In this document: positions 35,868-46,925 of the stretch, piece after piece
Numbering within the stretch: the stretch's first letter is position 1
Layout: every line of letters starts with the position of its first letter
Source: Streptomyces sp. L-9-10
GTDB taxonomy: Bacteria > Actinomycetota > Actinomycetes > Streptomycetales > Streptomycetaceae
Length of the DNA stretch: 64,000 nucleotides
Reading direction: 5' to 3'
Assembly (NCBI RefSeq): GCF_004151105.1
Contig: NZ_PHRF01000168.1
Span: forward strand, 1 to 64,000
The notes under the pieces: model-generated
The model's database searches: none
What the model was told of the DNA's origin: nothing
What the model saw: only the letters and a program-made list of their open reading frames with translations
Made by a program: the position numbers and the translations under genes

Positions 35868-35955
35868 CCAACCGCACCCCGCAACGATGAAGACGCCCAT
35901 CTCGCCACGTAAAACTCGTTGGCATATGCCGTCTCACTCGTTAGGGGTAAAACAG

Positions 35956-35985
35956 TTGATACGCGTCCGCAGCAAACGCTAACGT
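35956..35985 (+). promoter_or_regulatory. candidate promoter for the 36.2-kb gene
   Basis: TTGATA, an 18-nt spacer and TAACGT form a good sigma-70-like promoter in the 314-nt space between the second DUF397 gene and the next plus-strand gene. The leader would be about 190 nt. Nothing else is recognisable in that space. Confidence 0.5.
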
Positions 35986-36181
35986 CTCACCCGTGCCGCC
36001 GCCACGGGCAGAACTCCCGGCTCCGCCGTGCCCGTCGCGTCGCACAACTCCCCCTCCTTCTGCGCCAGTTGGGGGAGCGTCAGAAAGGTTGCCCCCTGCC
36101 CGCCGCTCGTCACGCCGGCCAAAGACAGGGGGCAACCCCGCACCTCTTCCACACTCCGCCCACCCGCCAGGAGGCCCCACC

Positions 36182-36541
36182 ATGCCCAACTCCGGCACAG
36201 AGCAAGCAGAGCGCGCGTTCTGGTGCGAGCGGGTCACCTACAGCTCACTGGCCGTCGGCGGGGTCGCCGACGCGTCGCACCACGTGGCTCCCACCCCCGC
36301 AGAAGCGATCAGTGCCATCCGCAGGGCCGTTCGTGATCTCGCCGCCACCCTCCCGCCCATCGAGCGCAAGCGCGCCCTGAGTTGGGTGGACGGCGGTGGC
36401 TGCATCGGCGCGGTCGGGGCGCTGCACCGGGGCGAGCCGTGCGGGTTCTCGCTCAGCCATCGTGGCTTCTGGACGGAGTGGACCGTACACCCCGTCCCGC
36501 TCCCCCTCAGCACCCGGCATGACGACGGCCCTGTGCGGTGA
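36182..36541 (+). CDS. hypothetical protein convergent with the ADP-ribosyltransferase gene
   Basis: 119 aa, with AGGAGG seven nt before the ATG at 36182. The sequence has an Ala/Arg-rich helix (AEAISAIRRAVRDLAATLP), a short WVDGGGCIGAVGALHRGEPCGF stretch and a Trp-rich end. I do not recognise a family. It ends 41 nt from the stop of the large ADP-ribosyltransferase-like gene, sharing a perfect palindromic terminator. A role as an immunity protein is possible only by position. Confidence 0.65.
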   Translation: MPNSGTEQAERAFWCERVTYSSLAVGGVADASHHVAPTPAEAISAIRRAVRDLAATLPPIERKRALSWVDGGGCIGAVGALHRGEPCGFSLSHRGFWTEWTVHPVPLPLSTRHDDGPVR

Positions 36542-36564
36542 CCGATCGGTCACCGCACAGGGCC
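36527..36564. terminator. perfect 38-bp palindrome, bidirectional terminator
   Basis: GGCCCTGTGCGGTGACCG pairs fully with its reverse complement around a 2-nt centre (AT). It includes the stop codon of the 36,182 gene and lies 19 nt from the stop of the convergent gene. It is the strongest hairpin in the window. Confidence 0.85.
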
Positions 36565-36582
36565 ATACGTACGGCTCAGCCG

Positions 36583-39273
<2,691 letters not shown>

Positions 39274-39369
39274 GGGTAACCCTTCCAGCAAACTGCTTTG
39301 TTGTCCGGCCCAGGCGTCCAGCCGCGGCACGTATATCGGACAGTACGTACGAGCTAGACCCATTTCGAA

Positions 39370-39407
39370 GGGCCCACGGGCCCACCACGGGCCCACGCCG
39401 GGCCCAC
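39370..39407. repeat. four GGGCCCAC direct repeats in the toxin/lysozyme divergent spacer
   Basis: GGGCCCAC occurs at 39370, 39378, 39389 and 39400. The 302-nt spacer (39274-39575) also has two adjacent CTTGAACCA copies near 39533-39552. No clear promoter was identified. Confidence 0.5.
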
Positions 39408-39575
39408 ACCGCGTCTCGATGGCGGGCTCAAGTTCCCTCAGCTGGGGGGTTTCACTCGTAAAGATGTCGTGGCTGTCGCCGATACGCCAGCGCGATCCGT
39501 ACGAACCACGCTTGGGTAAGGAGGAGTTGAAACGCTTGAACCACTTGAACCACCGCGCAGGAGGCCTTCCCCCCC

Positions 39576-40124
39576 ATGACCACCAAAGGCATCGACGTCT
39601 CGTCACATCAGAGTTCCAGCTACAGCACCGCCGGACTCGACTTCGTCTTCATCAAGGCCACCGAGGGCACGTCATACGTCAACCCCAAGATGACCGCGCA
39701 GGCCGGACGTGCCCGGGACGCCGGGCTGGTGGTCGGCTTCTACCACTTCCTGCGGCCCGGTGACATGAAGGCGCAGGCACGGTATTTCGTCGAGGAGTGC
39801 GCCAGCATCGAGTACGACCCGCTGTTCGCCGACTGGGAGGACGACGGGGTTTCCTGCGCGGAGAAGGACGCGTTCATCGCCGAGGTGAAGCGGTTGCGCG
39901 GGTCCAATCACCAGGTGGGGCTGTACTGCGGGCAGTACTACTGGCTGCACCGCGACACCACCAGCAACGCGGGCGACGCGCTGTGGATCGCCGACTATGT
40001 GGCCGCCGGAAAGCCCCGGATCAAGGCCGCGTGGAAGTTCCACCAGTACACGGACAACCCGATCGACACGAACGTGGGAAAGTTCGCCGACCGGGCTGCC
40101 CTGAAGAAGTGGACCCGAGGCTGA
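39576..40124 (+). CDS. glycoside hydrolase family 25 (lysozyme-like) protein
   Basis: 182-aa single-domain GH25 protein. It has the N-terminal GIDVSSHQ strand, FVFIKATEGTSYVNP, GFYHFLRPGD and the acidic pair region in ADWEDDG, all typical of N-acetylmuramidases with the Asp/Glu catalytic set. GLYCGQYYW and WIADYVA complete the fold. No signal peptide is seen, so export would need another route or lysis. AGGAGG lies upstream of the ATG at about 11 nt. It is divergent from the ADP-ribosyltransferase gene. Confidence 0.9.
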   Translation: MTTKGIDVSSHQSSSYSTAGLDFVFIKATEGTSYVNPKMTAQAGRARDAGLVVGFYHFLRPGDMKAQARYFVEECASIEYDPLFADWEDDGVSCAEKDAFIAEVKRLRGSNHQVGLYCGQYYWLHRDTTSNAGDALWIADYVAAGKPRIKAAWKFHQYTDNPIDTNVGKFADRAALKKWTRG

Positions 40125-40126
40125 GA

Positions 40127-40252
40127 CAGATTCCAGAGCAGAGACGGATTCCAAGGCCGAGCCGGATTCCAGGGCTGGGACGGATTCCAGGGCTGGGACG
40201 GATTCCAAAGCTGAGCCGGACTCCAGGGCCGAGCCGGACTCCAGGGCCGGGA
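40127..40252. repeat. 18-bp minisatellite, seven units
   Basis: Seven tandem copies of an 18-nt unit (consensus CGGATTCCAGGGCTGGGA) begin immediately after the GH25 stop and run towards the convergent reductase gene. There are no spacers, so this is not CRISPR. Confidence 0.9.
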
Positions 40253-40277
40253 CAGGCCCTCCGCCGGAGGCGCCCCA

Positions 40278-41564
40278 CTACGCCTTGGGGGCCACCTTCG
40301 ACAGTCCGTTGATGATGCGGTCCATCGCGTCGCCGCCCGTCGGGTCGGTCAGGTTCGCCAGCATCTTCAGGGTGAACTTCATCAGCAGCGGATGCGTCAG
40401 CCCGCGCTGCGTGGCGATCTTCATGATCTTCGGGTTGCCGATGAGCTTCACGAAGGCGCGGCCGAGCGTGTAGTAACCGCCGTAGGTCTCCTTGAGGACC
40501 TTCGGGTAGTGGAGCAGTGCCATCTCGCGCTGGGCGGGGGTCGCGCGGGCATGGGCCTGGACGATGACATCGGCGGCGATCTGGCCGGACTCCATGGCGT
40601 ACGCGATGCCCTCGCCGTTGAACGGGTTGACCATGCCGCCCGCGTCACCGACCAGCAACAGGCCCTTGGTGTAGTGCGGCTGGCGGTTGAACGCCATGGG
40701 GAGCGCGGCGCCGCGGATCGGCATCGTCATGTTGTCCGGGGTGTAGCCCCAGTCCTCCGGCATCGAGGCGCACCACGCCTTGAGCACCTCGCGCCAGTCC
40801 AGCTCCTTGTACGCGGAGGAGGAGTTGAGGATGCCGAGGCCGACATTGGACGTGCCGTCGCCCATCCCGAAGATCCAGCCGTAGCCGGGCAGCAGCCGGT
40901 CCTCGCCGGGGCCGCGCCGGTCCCACAGTTCGAGCCACGACTCCAGGTAGTCGTCGTCGTGGCGGGGAGAGGTGAAGTACGTACGGACCGCGACGCCCAT
41001 CGGCCGGTCCTCGCGCCGGTGCAGGCCCATGCCCAGGGACAGCCGCGTCGAGTTGCCGTCGGCGGCGACGACGAGCGGCGCGTGGAAGGTGACCGGGGTC
41101 TTCTCCTCGCCCAGCTTGGCGTTGACGCCGATGATGCGGCCGGTGCGGTCGTCGGTGATCGGGGCGCCCACGTTGCACCGCTCGTGCAGCCGCGCGCCGG
41201 CCTTCTGCGCCTGGCGGGCGAGCTGTTCGTCGAAGTCGTCGCGCTTGCGGACCAGGCCGTAGTCCGGGTACGCGGCCAGGTCCGGCCAGTCCAGCTGGAG
41301 CCGTACGCCGCCGCCGATGATCCGGAGCCCCTTGTTCCGCAGCCAGCCGGCCTCTTCGGAGATGTCGATGCCCATCGAGACGAGCTGCTTCGTGGCGCGC
41401 GGCGTGAGGCCGTCGCCGCAGACCTTCTCGCGCGGGAACGCGGTCTTCTCCAGCAACAGGACGTCCAGGCCCGCCTTGGCGAGGTAGTACGCGGTGGTGG
41501 AACCGGCCGGGCCGGCGCCCACGACGATCACATCTGCGCTGTTTTCGGAGAGGGGCTCGGTCAC
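40278..41564 (-). CDS. geranylgeranyl reductase family flavoprotein, probable menaquinone reductase
   Basis: 428-aa FAD-dependent oxidoreductase. The dinucleotide site is VIVVGAGPAGS near residue 13. EKVCGDGLTPRA, DGNSTRLSLGMGL and LLVGDAGGMVNPFNGEGIAYAMESG are the geranylgeranyl reductase signatures. In actinobacteria, members such as MenJ saturate isoprene units of menaquinone. The position beside nuo, menG and mqnC fits that role, but it is an inference. The start is the GTG at 41564. Confidence 0.88.
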   Translation of the reverse strand: MTEPLSENSADVIVVGAGPAGSTTAYYLAKAGLDVLLLEKTAFPREKVCGDGLTPRATKQLVSMGIDISEEAGWLRNKGLRIIGGGVRLQLDWPDLAAYPDYGLVRKRDDFDEQLARQAQKAGARLHERCNVGAPITDDRTGRIIGVNAKLGEEKTPVTFHAPLVVAADGNSTRLSLGMGLHRREDRPMGVAVRTYFTSPRHDDDYLESWLELWDRRGPGEDRLLPGYGWIFGMGDGTSNVGLGILNSSSAYKELDWREVLKAWCASMPEDWGYTPDNMTMPIRGAALPMAFNRQPHYTKGLLLVGDAGGMVNPFNGEGIAYAMESGQIAADVIVQAHARATPAQREMALLHYPKVLKETYGGYYTLGRAFVKLIGNPKIMKIATQRGLTHPLLMKFTLKMLANLTDPTGGDAMDRIINGLSKVAPKA

Positions 41565-41662
41565 AGCGGGTTCTCCCGAAGACTCGAATTTGGGTACCTG
41601 GCGGCACGGGGCATGTGCAGTCTATGGGGGTGCACCGTTACCTCCACTGAAGGGTTGCCCTC

Positions 41663-42178
41663 GTGAACAACATGACCCACCCGCTCCCTGTGGTGCAGCT
41701 CCACGTGCCCACGGAGGAGGACGCGTTCCACTGGCACCGGGTTTTCGACGACCCCGAGGTGATGGAGTTCCACGGCGGCGTCTCGGCGGAGAAGTCGGTG
41801 TACGAGGAATTGACCGCCCGGCAGCGCAGGCACGACGCCGAACGCGGCTTCTGCTTCTGGACGATGACGGACGACGGCGGTGAGGTGATCGGCTTCACCG
41901 GCGCCCAGCCGTGGCCGCACGAGACGTTCGGTCCGGTCGGCGAGATCGAGATCGGCTGGCGGCTGGGGCGGGCCCACTGGGGGCGGGGTTACGCGACGGC
42001 CGCCGCGCGCGCCACGTTGGAACGGGTACGCGCGGCGGGGGTCGGCCGGGTCGTCGCGATGGTCAACTCCCGCAACGAGCGCTCGGTCGCGGTGACGCGG
42101 CGGCTCGGGATGGAGCTGGCGGAGACGTACCCGCTCTCGTCGGGGGACACCGCGTACTGCTTCCGGATGGACTTGTGA
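41663..42178 (+). CDS. GNAT family N-acetyltransferase
   Basis: 171-aa acetyltransferase of the RimJ/RimL-like type. The acetyl-CoA site is GWRLGRAHWGRGYATAAARA, followed by VNSRNERSVAVTRRLGM. The start is the GTG at 41663, with AAGGG eight nt upstream; an ATG at 41672 is an alternative. It is divergent from the reductase. The substrate is unknown. Confidence 0.88.
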   Translation: MNNMTHPLPVVQLHVPTEEDAFHWHRVFDDPEVMEFHGGVSAEKSVYEELTARQRRHDAERGFCFWTMTDDGGEVIGFTGAQPWPHETFGPVGEIEIGWRLGRAHWGRGYATAAARATLERVRAAGVGRVVAMVNSRNERSVAVTRRLGMELAETYPLSSGDTAYCFRMDL

Positions 42179-42204
42179 GCCGGTGAGCCGGTGAGCCGGT
42201 GAGC
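42175..42204. repeat. 9-bp tandem repeat at the GNAT stop
   Basis: GTGAGCCGG is repeated three times plus a partial copy. It starts at the stop codon of the GNAT gene, so its in-frame stops are duplicated. Confidence 0.7.
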
Positions 42205-42281
42205 ACCCGATCCGGAGCCGAGCCGGTCGCAGGGGTCGCCTGAGCCGGAGAGGCTCAGTGGCGTACGCCCCGGCCCGGGAC

Positions 42282-42974
42282 TCAGGCGCGTACGCCCCGG
42301 TGCAGCGCCACGATCCCGCCCGTCAGATTCCGCCACGCCACCTTGGACCAGCCCGCCCCCTTCAGCCGCGCCGCGAGGGCGGGCTGGTCCGGCCAGGCCC
42401 TGATCGATTCGGCGAGGTAGACGTACGCCTCGGGGTTGGAGGACACGGCGCGCGCGGTCGGCGGCAGCGCGCGCATCAGGTACTCCTCGTAGACGGTGCG
42501 GAACGGCGCCCACGTCGGGTGCGAGAACTCACAGATCACGATCCGCCCGCCGGGCTTCGTGACCCGGTACAGCTCGCGCAGCGCGAGGTCCGTGTCCTGG
42601 ACGTTGCGCAGGCCGAAGGAGATCGTCACCGCGTCGAAGACCGCGTCGGCGAACGGCAGTCTCGTCGCGTCCCCGGCCGTGAACGGCATCCACGGGTGCC
42701 GCTTCTTGCCCGTACGCAGCATGCCCTGGGAGAAGTCGCAGGGCACGACGTACGCACCGGTCGCGGCGAGCGACATCGAGGAGGTGGCGGTGCCCGCCGC
42801 CAGGTCGAGGACCTTCTCCGCCGGGCGGGCCTTCACGGCCTTGGCGACCTCCTTGCGCCACAGCCGTGCCTGGCCGAGCGAGAGCACATCGTTCGTGAGG
42901 TCGTACTTCTCCGCCACGTCGTCGAACATCGAGATGACTTCGTGCGGCTGCTTGTCCAGGGAGGCTCGGGTCAC
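42282..42974 (-). CDS. menG: demethylmenaquinone methyltransferase
   Basis: SAM-dependent C-methyltransferase of the UbiE/MenG family, 230 aa, catalysing the last step of menaquinone synthesis. FDDVAEKYDLTNDVLSLG opens the protein; the SAM motif is VLDLAAGTATSSM; and ISFGLRNVQD and LYRVTKPGGRIVICEFSHP are family signatures. GTG at 42974 and ATG at 42983 are both possible starts. Longer in-frame sequence to 43406 is the palindromic repeat region and not coding. Confidence 0.94.
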   Translation of the reverse strand: MTRASLDKQPHEVISMFDDVAEKYDLTNDVLSLGQARLWRKEVAKAVKARPAEKVLDLAAGTATSSMSLAATGAYVVPCDFSQGMLRTGKKRHPWMPFTAGDATRLPFADAVFDAVTISFGLRNVQDTDLALRELYRVTKPGGRIVICEFSHPTWAPFRTVYEEYLMRALPPTARAVSSNPEAYVYLAESIRAWPDQPALAARLKGAGWSKVAWRNLTGGIVALHRGVRA

Positions 42975-43020
42975 GCACTCCATTGTGGCAGGGCCGGAAT
43001 CGGCCGGACCGGGCCACTCC

Positions 43021-43108
43021 CTCGTACGGGACTCCTCATACGGGACTCCCCGTACGGGGCTCCTCATATGAGTCCCCGTACGGCACTCCTCGTACGAGTC
43101 CCCGTACG
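43021..43108. repeat. palindromic short-repeat cluster
   Basis: Repeated blocks built from CTCGTACGGGACTCC, CCCCGTACGGGG, CTCATATGAG and CTCGTACGAG fill the spacer between menG and the next minus-strand gene. They can fold into alternate hairpins, and could act as a terminator or an mRNA stabiliser. Confidence 0.65.
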
Positions 43109-43111
43109 CGG

Positions 43112-43561
43112 CTACGCGCGGCGGTGCACCAGCCGGCCCGCGCACACCGTGGCGACGCAGCGCCCGTCCGCGTCGAACACGGCGAGATCGGCGCGGCCCG
43201 CCTCGGCGATCGCCGTACGCCCGGCCGCGGGCAGGACGAGGACGCCCACCCGCGCGGCGGCGGCGCGCAGCCCCGGGGCCGTCGCGTACTCGGCGAGGAC
43301 CGCCGCCGCGCCCAGCTTCAGTACGGCGTGGATCCGCTCGCGCGGGGTCGGGGCGTCGGGCAGCGGCCCCTCGTGGACACGGGCGGGCCCGAGCACCCCG
43401 GCCCACTTCCGCACCCGCGCGCCGGGGAACCGCTCCCGCAGTTCCTCGAACGTGCCGACCGCGCCGATCCGGTCCCCCGCCACCATGACGCCGCCGCCCG
43501 TGATCGGCTCACCGGCGTCCCAGGCGCGGCGCACCTCGTCGGCCACGTGCAGGGTCTCCAC
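43112..43561 (-). CDS. imidazolonepropionase-like domain protein
   Basis: 149 aa from a GTG. The sequence resembles the N-terminal and C-terminal beta segments of amidohydrolase-superfamily proteins (GGVMVAGDRIGAVG and AGRADLAVFDADGRCVATVCAGRLVHRR) without a full catalytic barrel. Such short proteins sit next to mqnC in Streptomyces. It is probably co-transcribed with mqnC, 32 nt upstream. The function is unknown. Confidence 0.75.
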   Translation of the reverse strand: METLHVADEVRRAWDAGEPITGGGVMVAGDRIGAVGTFEELRERFPGARVRKWAGVLGPARVHEGPLPDAPTPRERIHAVLKLGAAAVLAEYATAPGLRAAAARVGVLVLPAAGRTAIAEAGRADLAVFDADGRCVATVCAGRLVHRRA

Positions 43562-43593
43562 CGCGCGGACTCCCGGACTCCCGATCGATCGGA

Positions 43594-44820
43594 TCAGTTG
43601 GTGGCGATGAGCTTCAGCTCGGGGTGGGCCGTACCGCCCTCGATCGCCGTCGACGAGATGTGCGACTGGACCCGGTCGTCGACGGGGTCGTTCGCCGGGT
43701 CGTCGTGCACGACGAGGTGCTCGTACGTCGTGGCGCGCTGCGCCGGGACGCGGCCCGCCTTGCGGATCAGGTCGATGATCTCCAGCCGGTTGGAACGGTG
43801 CCTGGCGCCGGCCGACGACACCACGTTCTCCTCCAGCATGATCGAGCCGAGGTCGTCGGCGCCGTAGTGCAGCGACAGCTGGCCGACCTCCTTGCCCGTG
43901 GTCAGCCAGGAGCCCTGGATGTGCGCGACGTTGTCGAGGAAGATGCGCGCGATCGCGATCATGCGCAGGTACTCGAAGAGCGTGGCCTGCGTCTGGCCCT
44001 TCAGGTGGTTGTTCTCGGGCTGGTAGGTGTACGGGATGAAGGCGCGGAAGCCACCCGTCCGGTCCTGTACGTCACGGATCATCCGGAGATGCTCGATGCG
44101 CTCGGCGTTGGTCTCGCCCGTCCCCATGAGCATCGTGGACGTCGACTCGACGCCGAGACCGTGCGCGATCTCCATGATCTCCAGCCAGCGTTCGCCGGAC
44201 TCCTTGAGCGGCGCGATCGCCTTGCGCGGGCGGGCGGGCAGCAGTTCTGCGCCCGCGCCCGCGAAGGAGTCGAGACCGGCGGCGTGGATGCGCCGGATCG
44301 CCTCGTCGACGGAGACACCGGAGATCCGGGCCATGTGCTCGACCTCGGAGGCGCCGAGGGAGTGGATGACCAGCTGCGGGAAGTCCTTCTTGATCGCGGC
44401 GAAGTGCTTCTCGTAGTACTCGACGCCGTAGTCCGGGTGGTGGCCGCCCTGGAACATGATCTGCGTACCGCCCAGCTCCACGGTCTCCGCGCAGCGGCGC
44501 AGGATGTCGTCGAGGTCGCGGCTCCAGCCCTTGGCGGTGTCCTTGGGCGCGGCGTAGAAGGCGCAGAACTTGCACGCCGTCACACAGACGTTGGTGTAGT
44601 TGATGTTCCGCTCGATGATGTACGTCGCGATGTGCTCCGTCCCGGCGTACCGGCGGCGGCGTACGGCGTCGGCCGCGGCGCCGAGTGCGTGCAGCGGAGC
44701 GGAACGGTAGAGGTCGAGCGCTTCCTCGGGGGTGATGCGACCGCCGGCGGCGGCGCGGTCCAGGACGTCAGTGAGGCTGCCAGTGACTTTTACGGACGTG
44801 AGGTCGGCCTTCTCGGTCAC
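43594..44820 (-). CDS. mqnC: cyclic dehypoxanthine futalosine synthase
   Basis: Radical SAM enzyme of the futalosine menaquinone pathway, 408 aa from the GTG at 44820. It cyclises dehypoxanthine futalosine. The cluster cysteines are C79, C83 and C86 (CVTACKFC). IMFQGGHHPDYG, SLGASEVEHMARISGVS and EENVVSSAGA are characteristic. GGAAGGA lies upstream of the chosen start. The in-frame extension to 44961 is not conserved-looking. Confidence 0.95.
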   Translation of the reverse strand: MTEKADLTSVKVTGSLTDVLDRAAAGGRITPEEALDLYRSAPLHALGAAADAVRRRRYAGTEHIATYIIERNINYTNVCVTACKFCAFYAAPKDTAKGWSRDLDDILRRCAETVELGGTQIMFQGGHHPDYGVEYYEKHFAAIKKDFPQLVIHSLGASEVEHMARISGVSVDEAIRRIHAAGLDSFAGAGAELLPARPRKAIAPLKESGERWLEIMEIAHGLGVESTSTMLMGTGETNAERIEHLRMIRDVQDRTGGFRAFIPYTYQPENNHLKGQTQATLFEYLRMIAIARIFLDNVAHIQGSWLTTGKEVGQLSLHYGADDLGSIMLEENVVSSAGARHRSNRLEIIDLIRKAGRVPAQRATTYEHLVVHDDPANDPVDDRVQSHISSTAIEGGTAHPELKLIATN

Positions 44821-45001
44821 CGGTGCGGGTCCTTCCCAAGGGGGCTGTGACGACCGATCCAGCGTACGCCAGGGGTGGCGGCGAGCCGCGAGCGCCATGG
44901 GGGGCGGGGGGGACGGGGTGAGGCGGGGTGGGCCTCCGGCGCGTGGAAGCGGGCCGCTCACCTGTGTGGTCAGACCTGTACCTCTTTGATCACCCCTGTG
45001 A

Positions 45002-46795
45002 TCACCTCTGTTTCGTCAGGACGCCGGTGGGGCTGCCCGCCCGCGCGTCCTCCGAGAGGTAGCGCAGACCGTCCCTTTCGAGGCCGAGCCGCAGGCCGGT
45101 CGTGCTCTCGGTGCACATGTCCTTGCTGCGAGGGCCGCGCCGTGCGTCGACCACGAGGGTGTTGCCCTCGACCCCGGTGAGGGTGAGCAGGTCCTCGCAG
45201 ATGAAGTTGCCGAGGATGTCGGTCTGTTCGGCCTTTCCGACCCGTTCGCCGGTGGAGCCCGTTTGTATGGTCACCTTCATCGTGCCCGCGGGCAGTCCGG
45301 CGGCGGTGACCTCACCGTCCCAGACACCGACGAGTTCGGCGGGTACGGAGGCGTCACCGGAGTCTGTCGGAGGACCGGAGTCTGTCGGAGCAGCGGAACC
45401 TGCCGGAGCAGCGGACGCGGAGGCGCTCGGCGACGTGCCGGTCTTGTCCATGGAGGCGGAGTCGTTGGTACCGCCGCCCGGGATGAGGTCGAAGAGGAAC
45501 GCGCTGCCCACCATCACGGCGGCCATCGCGCCCGCGACGGCCAGTGCCACCGTGCAACTGACCTTGCGCGCACGGCGTCCGGTGCCGGTGCCGGTACTGG
45601 AGTCGGGGCCAGAACCGGAGTCGGGGCCGGTGCTGGTGCTGGAGTCGGGACCCGTTCCCGTTGCCGTACTGGTGTCGGCGGAGACCGATACGGAGAACCG
45701 CGCCCCGGGGGCCGGGGCGTCCTGGCGTGAGTCGCCCGGCGGGGTCGACGGCGGGGCCGTCGGCGGGCCCGCCTCTACGTCCGTCGGCGGTCCGAAGGCC
45801 CCCAACGACGGGTTGCTGAAGGGCACGGGACCCGTCTGTACGGGCGGAGCCGCCGCTTCCAGGTGCAGCAGCCGGACCACCGCCAGGCTGACCTCCTCGA
45901 CCAGCGGAGCCGGCAGCCAGCCCGCGGCCACCAGCCCCTGCGCGCCGTCGGCCCCGCGCACAGCCCCGGCGGCGGCCCCGCCACCGGCGAGGCGGCGCAC
46001 GATCTCGGCCGGCGCGGGCCGTACGGACGGGTCCTTGGCGAGGCAGTCCGCGACCAGTTCGCGCAGTTCGCCGCGGAGGGAGCCCAGTTCGGGCTCCTCG
46101 TGCACCACCTTGTAGAGGAGCGCGGCCGACGAGTCGCCGGGGAAGGGGCTCGTGCCCGTCACCGCGTACGCCAGGACCGCGCCCAGCGAGAAGACGTCCG
46201 ACGCGCCCGCGACCACCGTGCCCAGGATCTGTTCCGGCGACATGTAGCCGGGCGACCCGACCGAGACGCCGGTCGAGGTGAGCGAGGCGGTGCCGTCCGT
46301 GGCACGCGCGATACCGAAGTCGATCAGCCGGGGCCCGTCCGGGGCGAGCAGTACGTTCGACGGCTTGACGTCCCGGTGCACGAGCCCGAGGCCGTGCACG
46401 GCCTCCAGCGCCTCGGCGAGACCGGCGCCCAGCGCGCGTACGGAGTGTGCGGGCAGCGGTCCGTACGTCCCGACCGCCTGGGTCAGCGAAGGGCCCGCCA
46501 CATAGGCCGTGGCCACCCACGGAACGGCCGCTTCCGGGTCGGCGTCCAGCACCGGCGCCGACCAGCGGGACCCGTCGGGCGCCGTACCGACGCGCTGCGC
46601 CGCGTCCACCTCGCGGCGGAAGCGGGCCCGGAACTCCTCGTCCGTCGCGAAGTGCGGATGGACGACCTTGACCGCGACCGTACGGCCTCCGTGCGAGCGG
46701 GCGACGTAGACCCGGCCCATTCCGCCCGACCCCAGCCGCCCGAGCAGCCGGTACTGACCGATGATCGCCGGATCGCCGGCCTCCAGCGGCTGCAT
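45002..46795 (-). CDS. transmembrane serine/threonine protein kinase
   Basis: 597-aa Hanks-type kinase. The kinase domain spans about 13-275 with the P-loop GSGGMGRVY, AVKVV lysine, HRDVKPSN catalytic loop, DFG, and SPGYMSPEQ. A Pro/Ala linker follows, then one membrane helix near residue 400-425 (CTVALAVAGAMAAVMVGSAF), and an extracytoplasmic domain of about 110 residues after a Ser/Pro/Ala-rich stretch. There are no PASTA repeats, so the ligand is unknown. It lies between mqnC and mqnA; a functional link is not shown. Confidence 0.94.
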   Translation of the reverse strand: MQPLEAGDPAIIGQYRLLGRLGSGGMGRVYVARSHGGRTVAVKVVHPHFATDEEFRARFRREVDAAQRVGTAPDGSRWSAPVLDADPEAAVPWVATAYVAGPSLTQAVGTYGPLPAHSVRALGAGLAEALEAVHGLGLVHRDVKPSNVLLAPDGPRLIDFGIARATDGTASLTSTGVSVGSPGYMSPEQILGTVVAGASDVFSLGAVLAYAVTGTSPFPGDSSAALLYKVVHEEPELGSLRGELRELVADCLAKDPSVRPAPAEIVRRLAGGGAAAGAVRGADGAQGLVAAGWLPAPLVEEVSLAVVRLLHLEAAAPPVQTGPVPFSNPSLGAFGPPTDVEAGPPTAPPSTPPGDSRQDAPAPGARFSVSVSADTSTATGTGPDSSTSTGPDSGSGPDSSTGTGTGRRARKVSCTVALAVAGAMAAVMVGSAFLFDLIPGGGTNDSASMDKTGTSPSASASAAPAGSAAPTDSGPPTDSGDASVPAELVGVWDGEVTAAGLPAGTMKVTIQTGSTGERVGKAEQTDILGNFICEDLLTLTGVEGNTLVVDARRGPRSKDMCTESTTGLRLGLERDGLRYLSEDARAGSPTGVLTKQR

Positions 46796-46821
46796 TCCCC
46801 GTCCCCCTCGCGAGCCCTGTC

Positions 46822-46873
46822 CTGCGTCCCCGCCCTGCGTCCCCGCCCTGCGTCCCCGCCCTGCGTCCCCGTA
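46822..46873. repeat. 13-bp tandem repeat, four units, upstream of the kinase gene
   Basis: CTGCGTCCCCGCC is repeated four times (last copy diverged) in the 130-nt space between mqnA and the kinase start. Confidence 0.8.
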
Positions 46874-46925
46874 CGTCTCGACGGACCTCTACGCAGCAGA
46901 GTAGGGGGTGGGGGTACGTCCGTGG

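Noticed and set aside
40127..40252. CRISPR-like array
   Set aside because: The units are contiguous 18-mers without unique spacers, and no cas genes are present.
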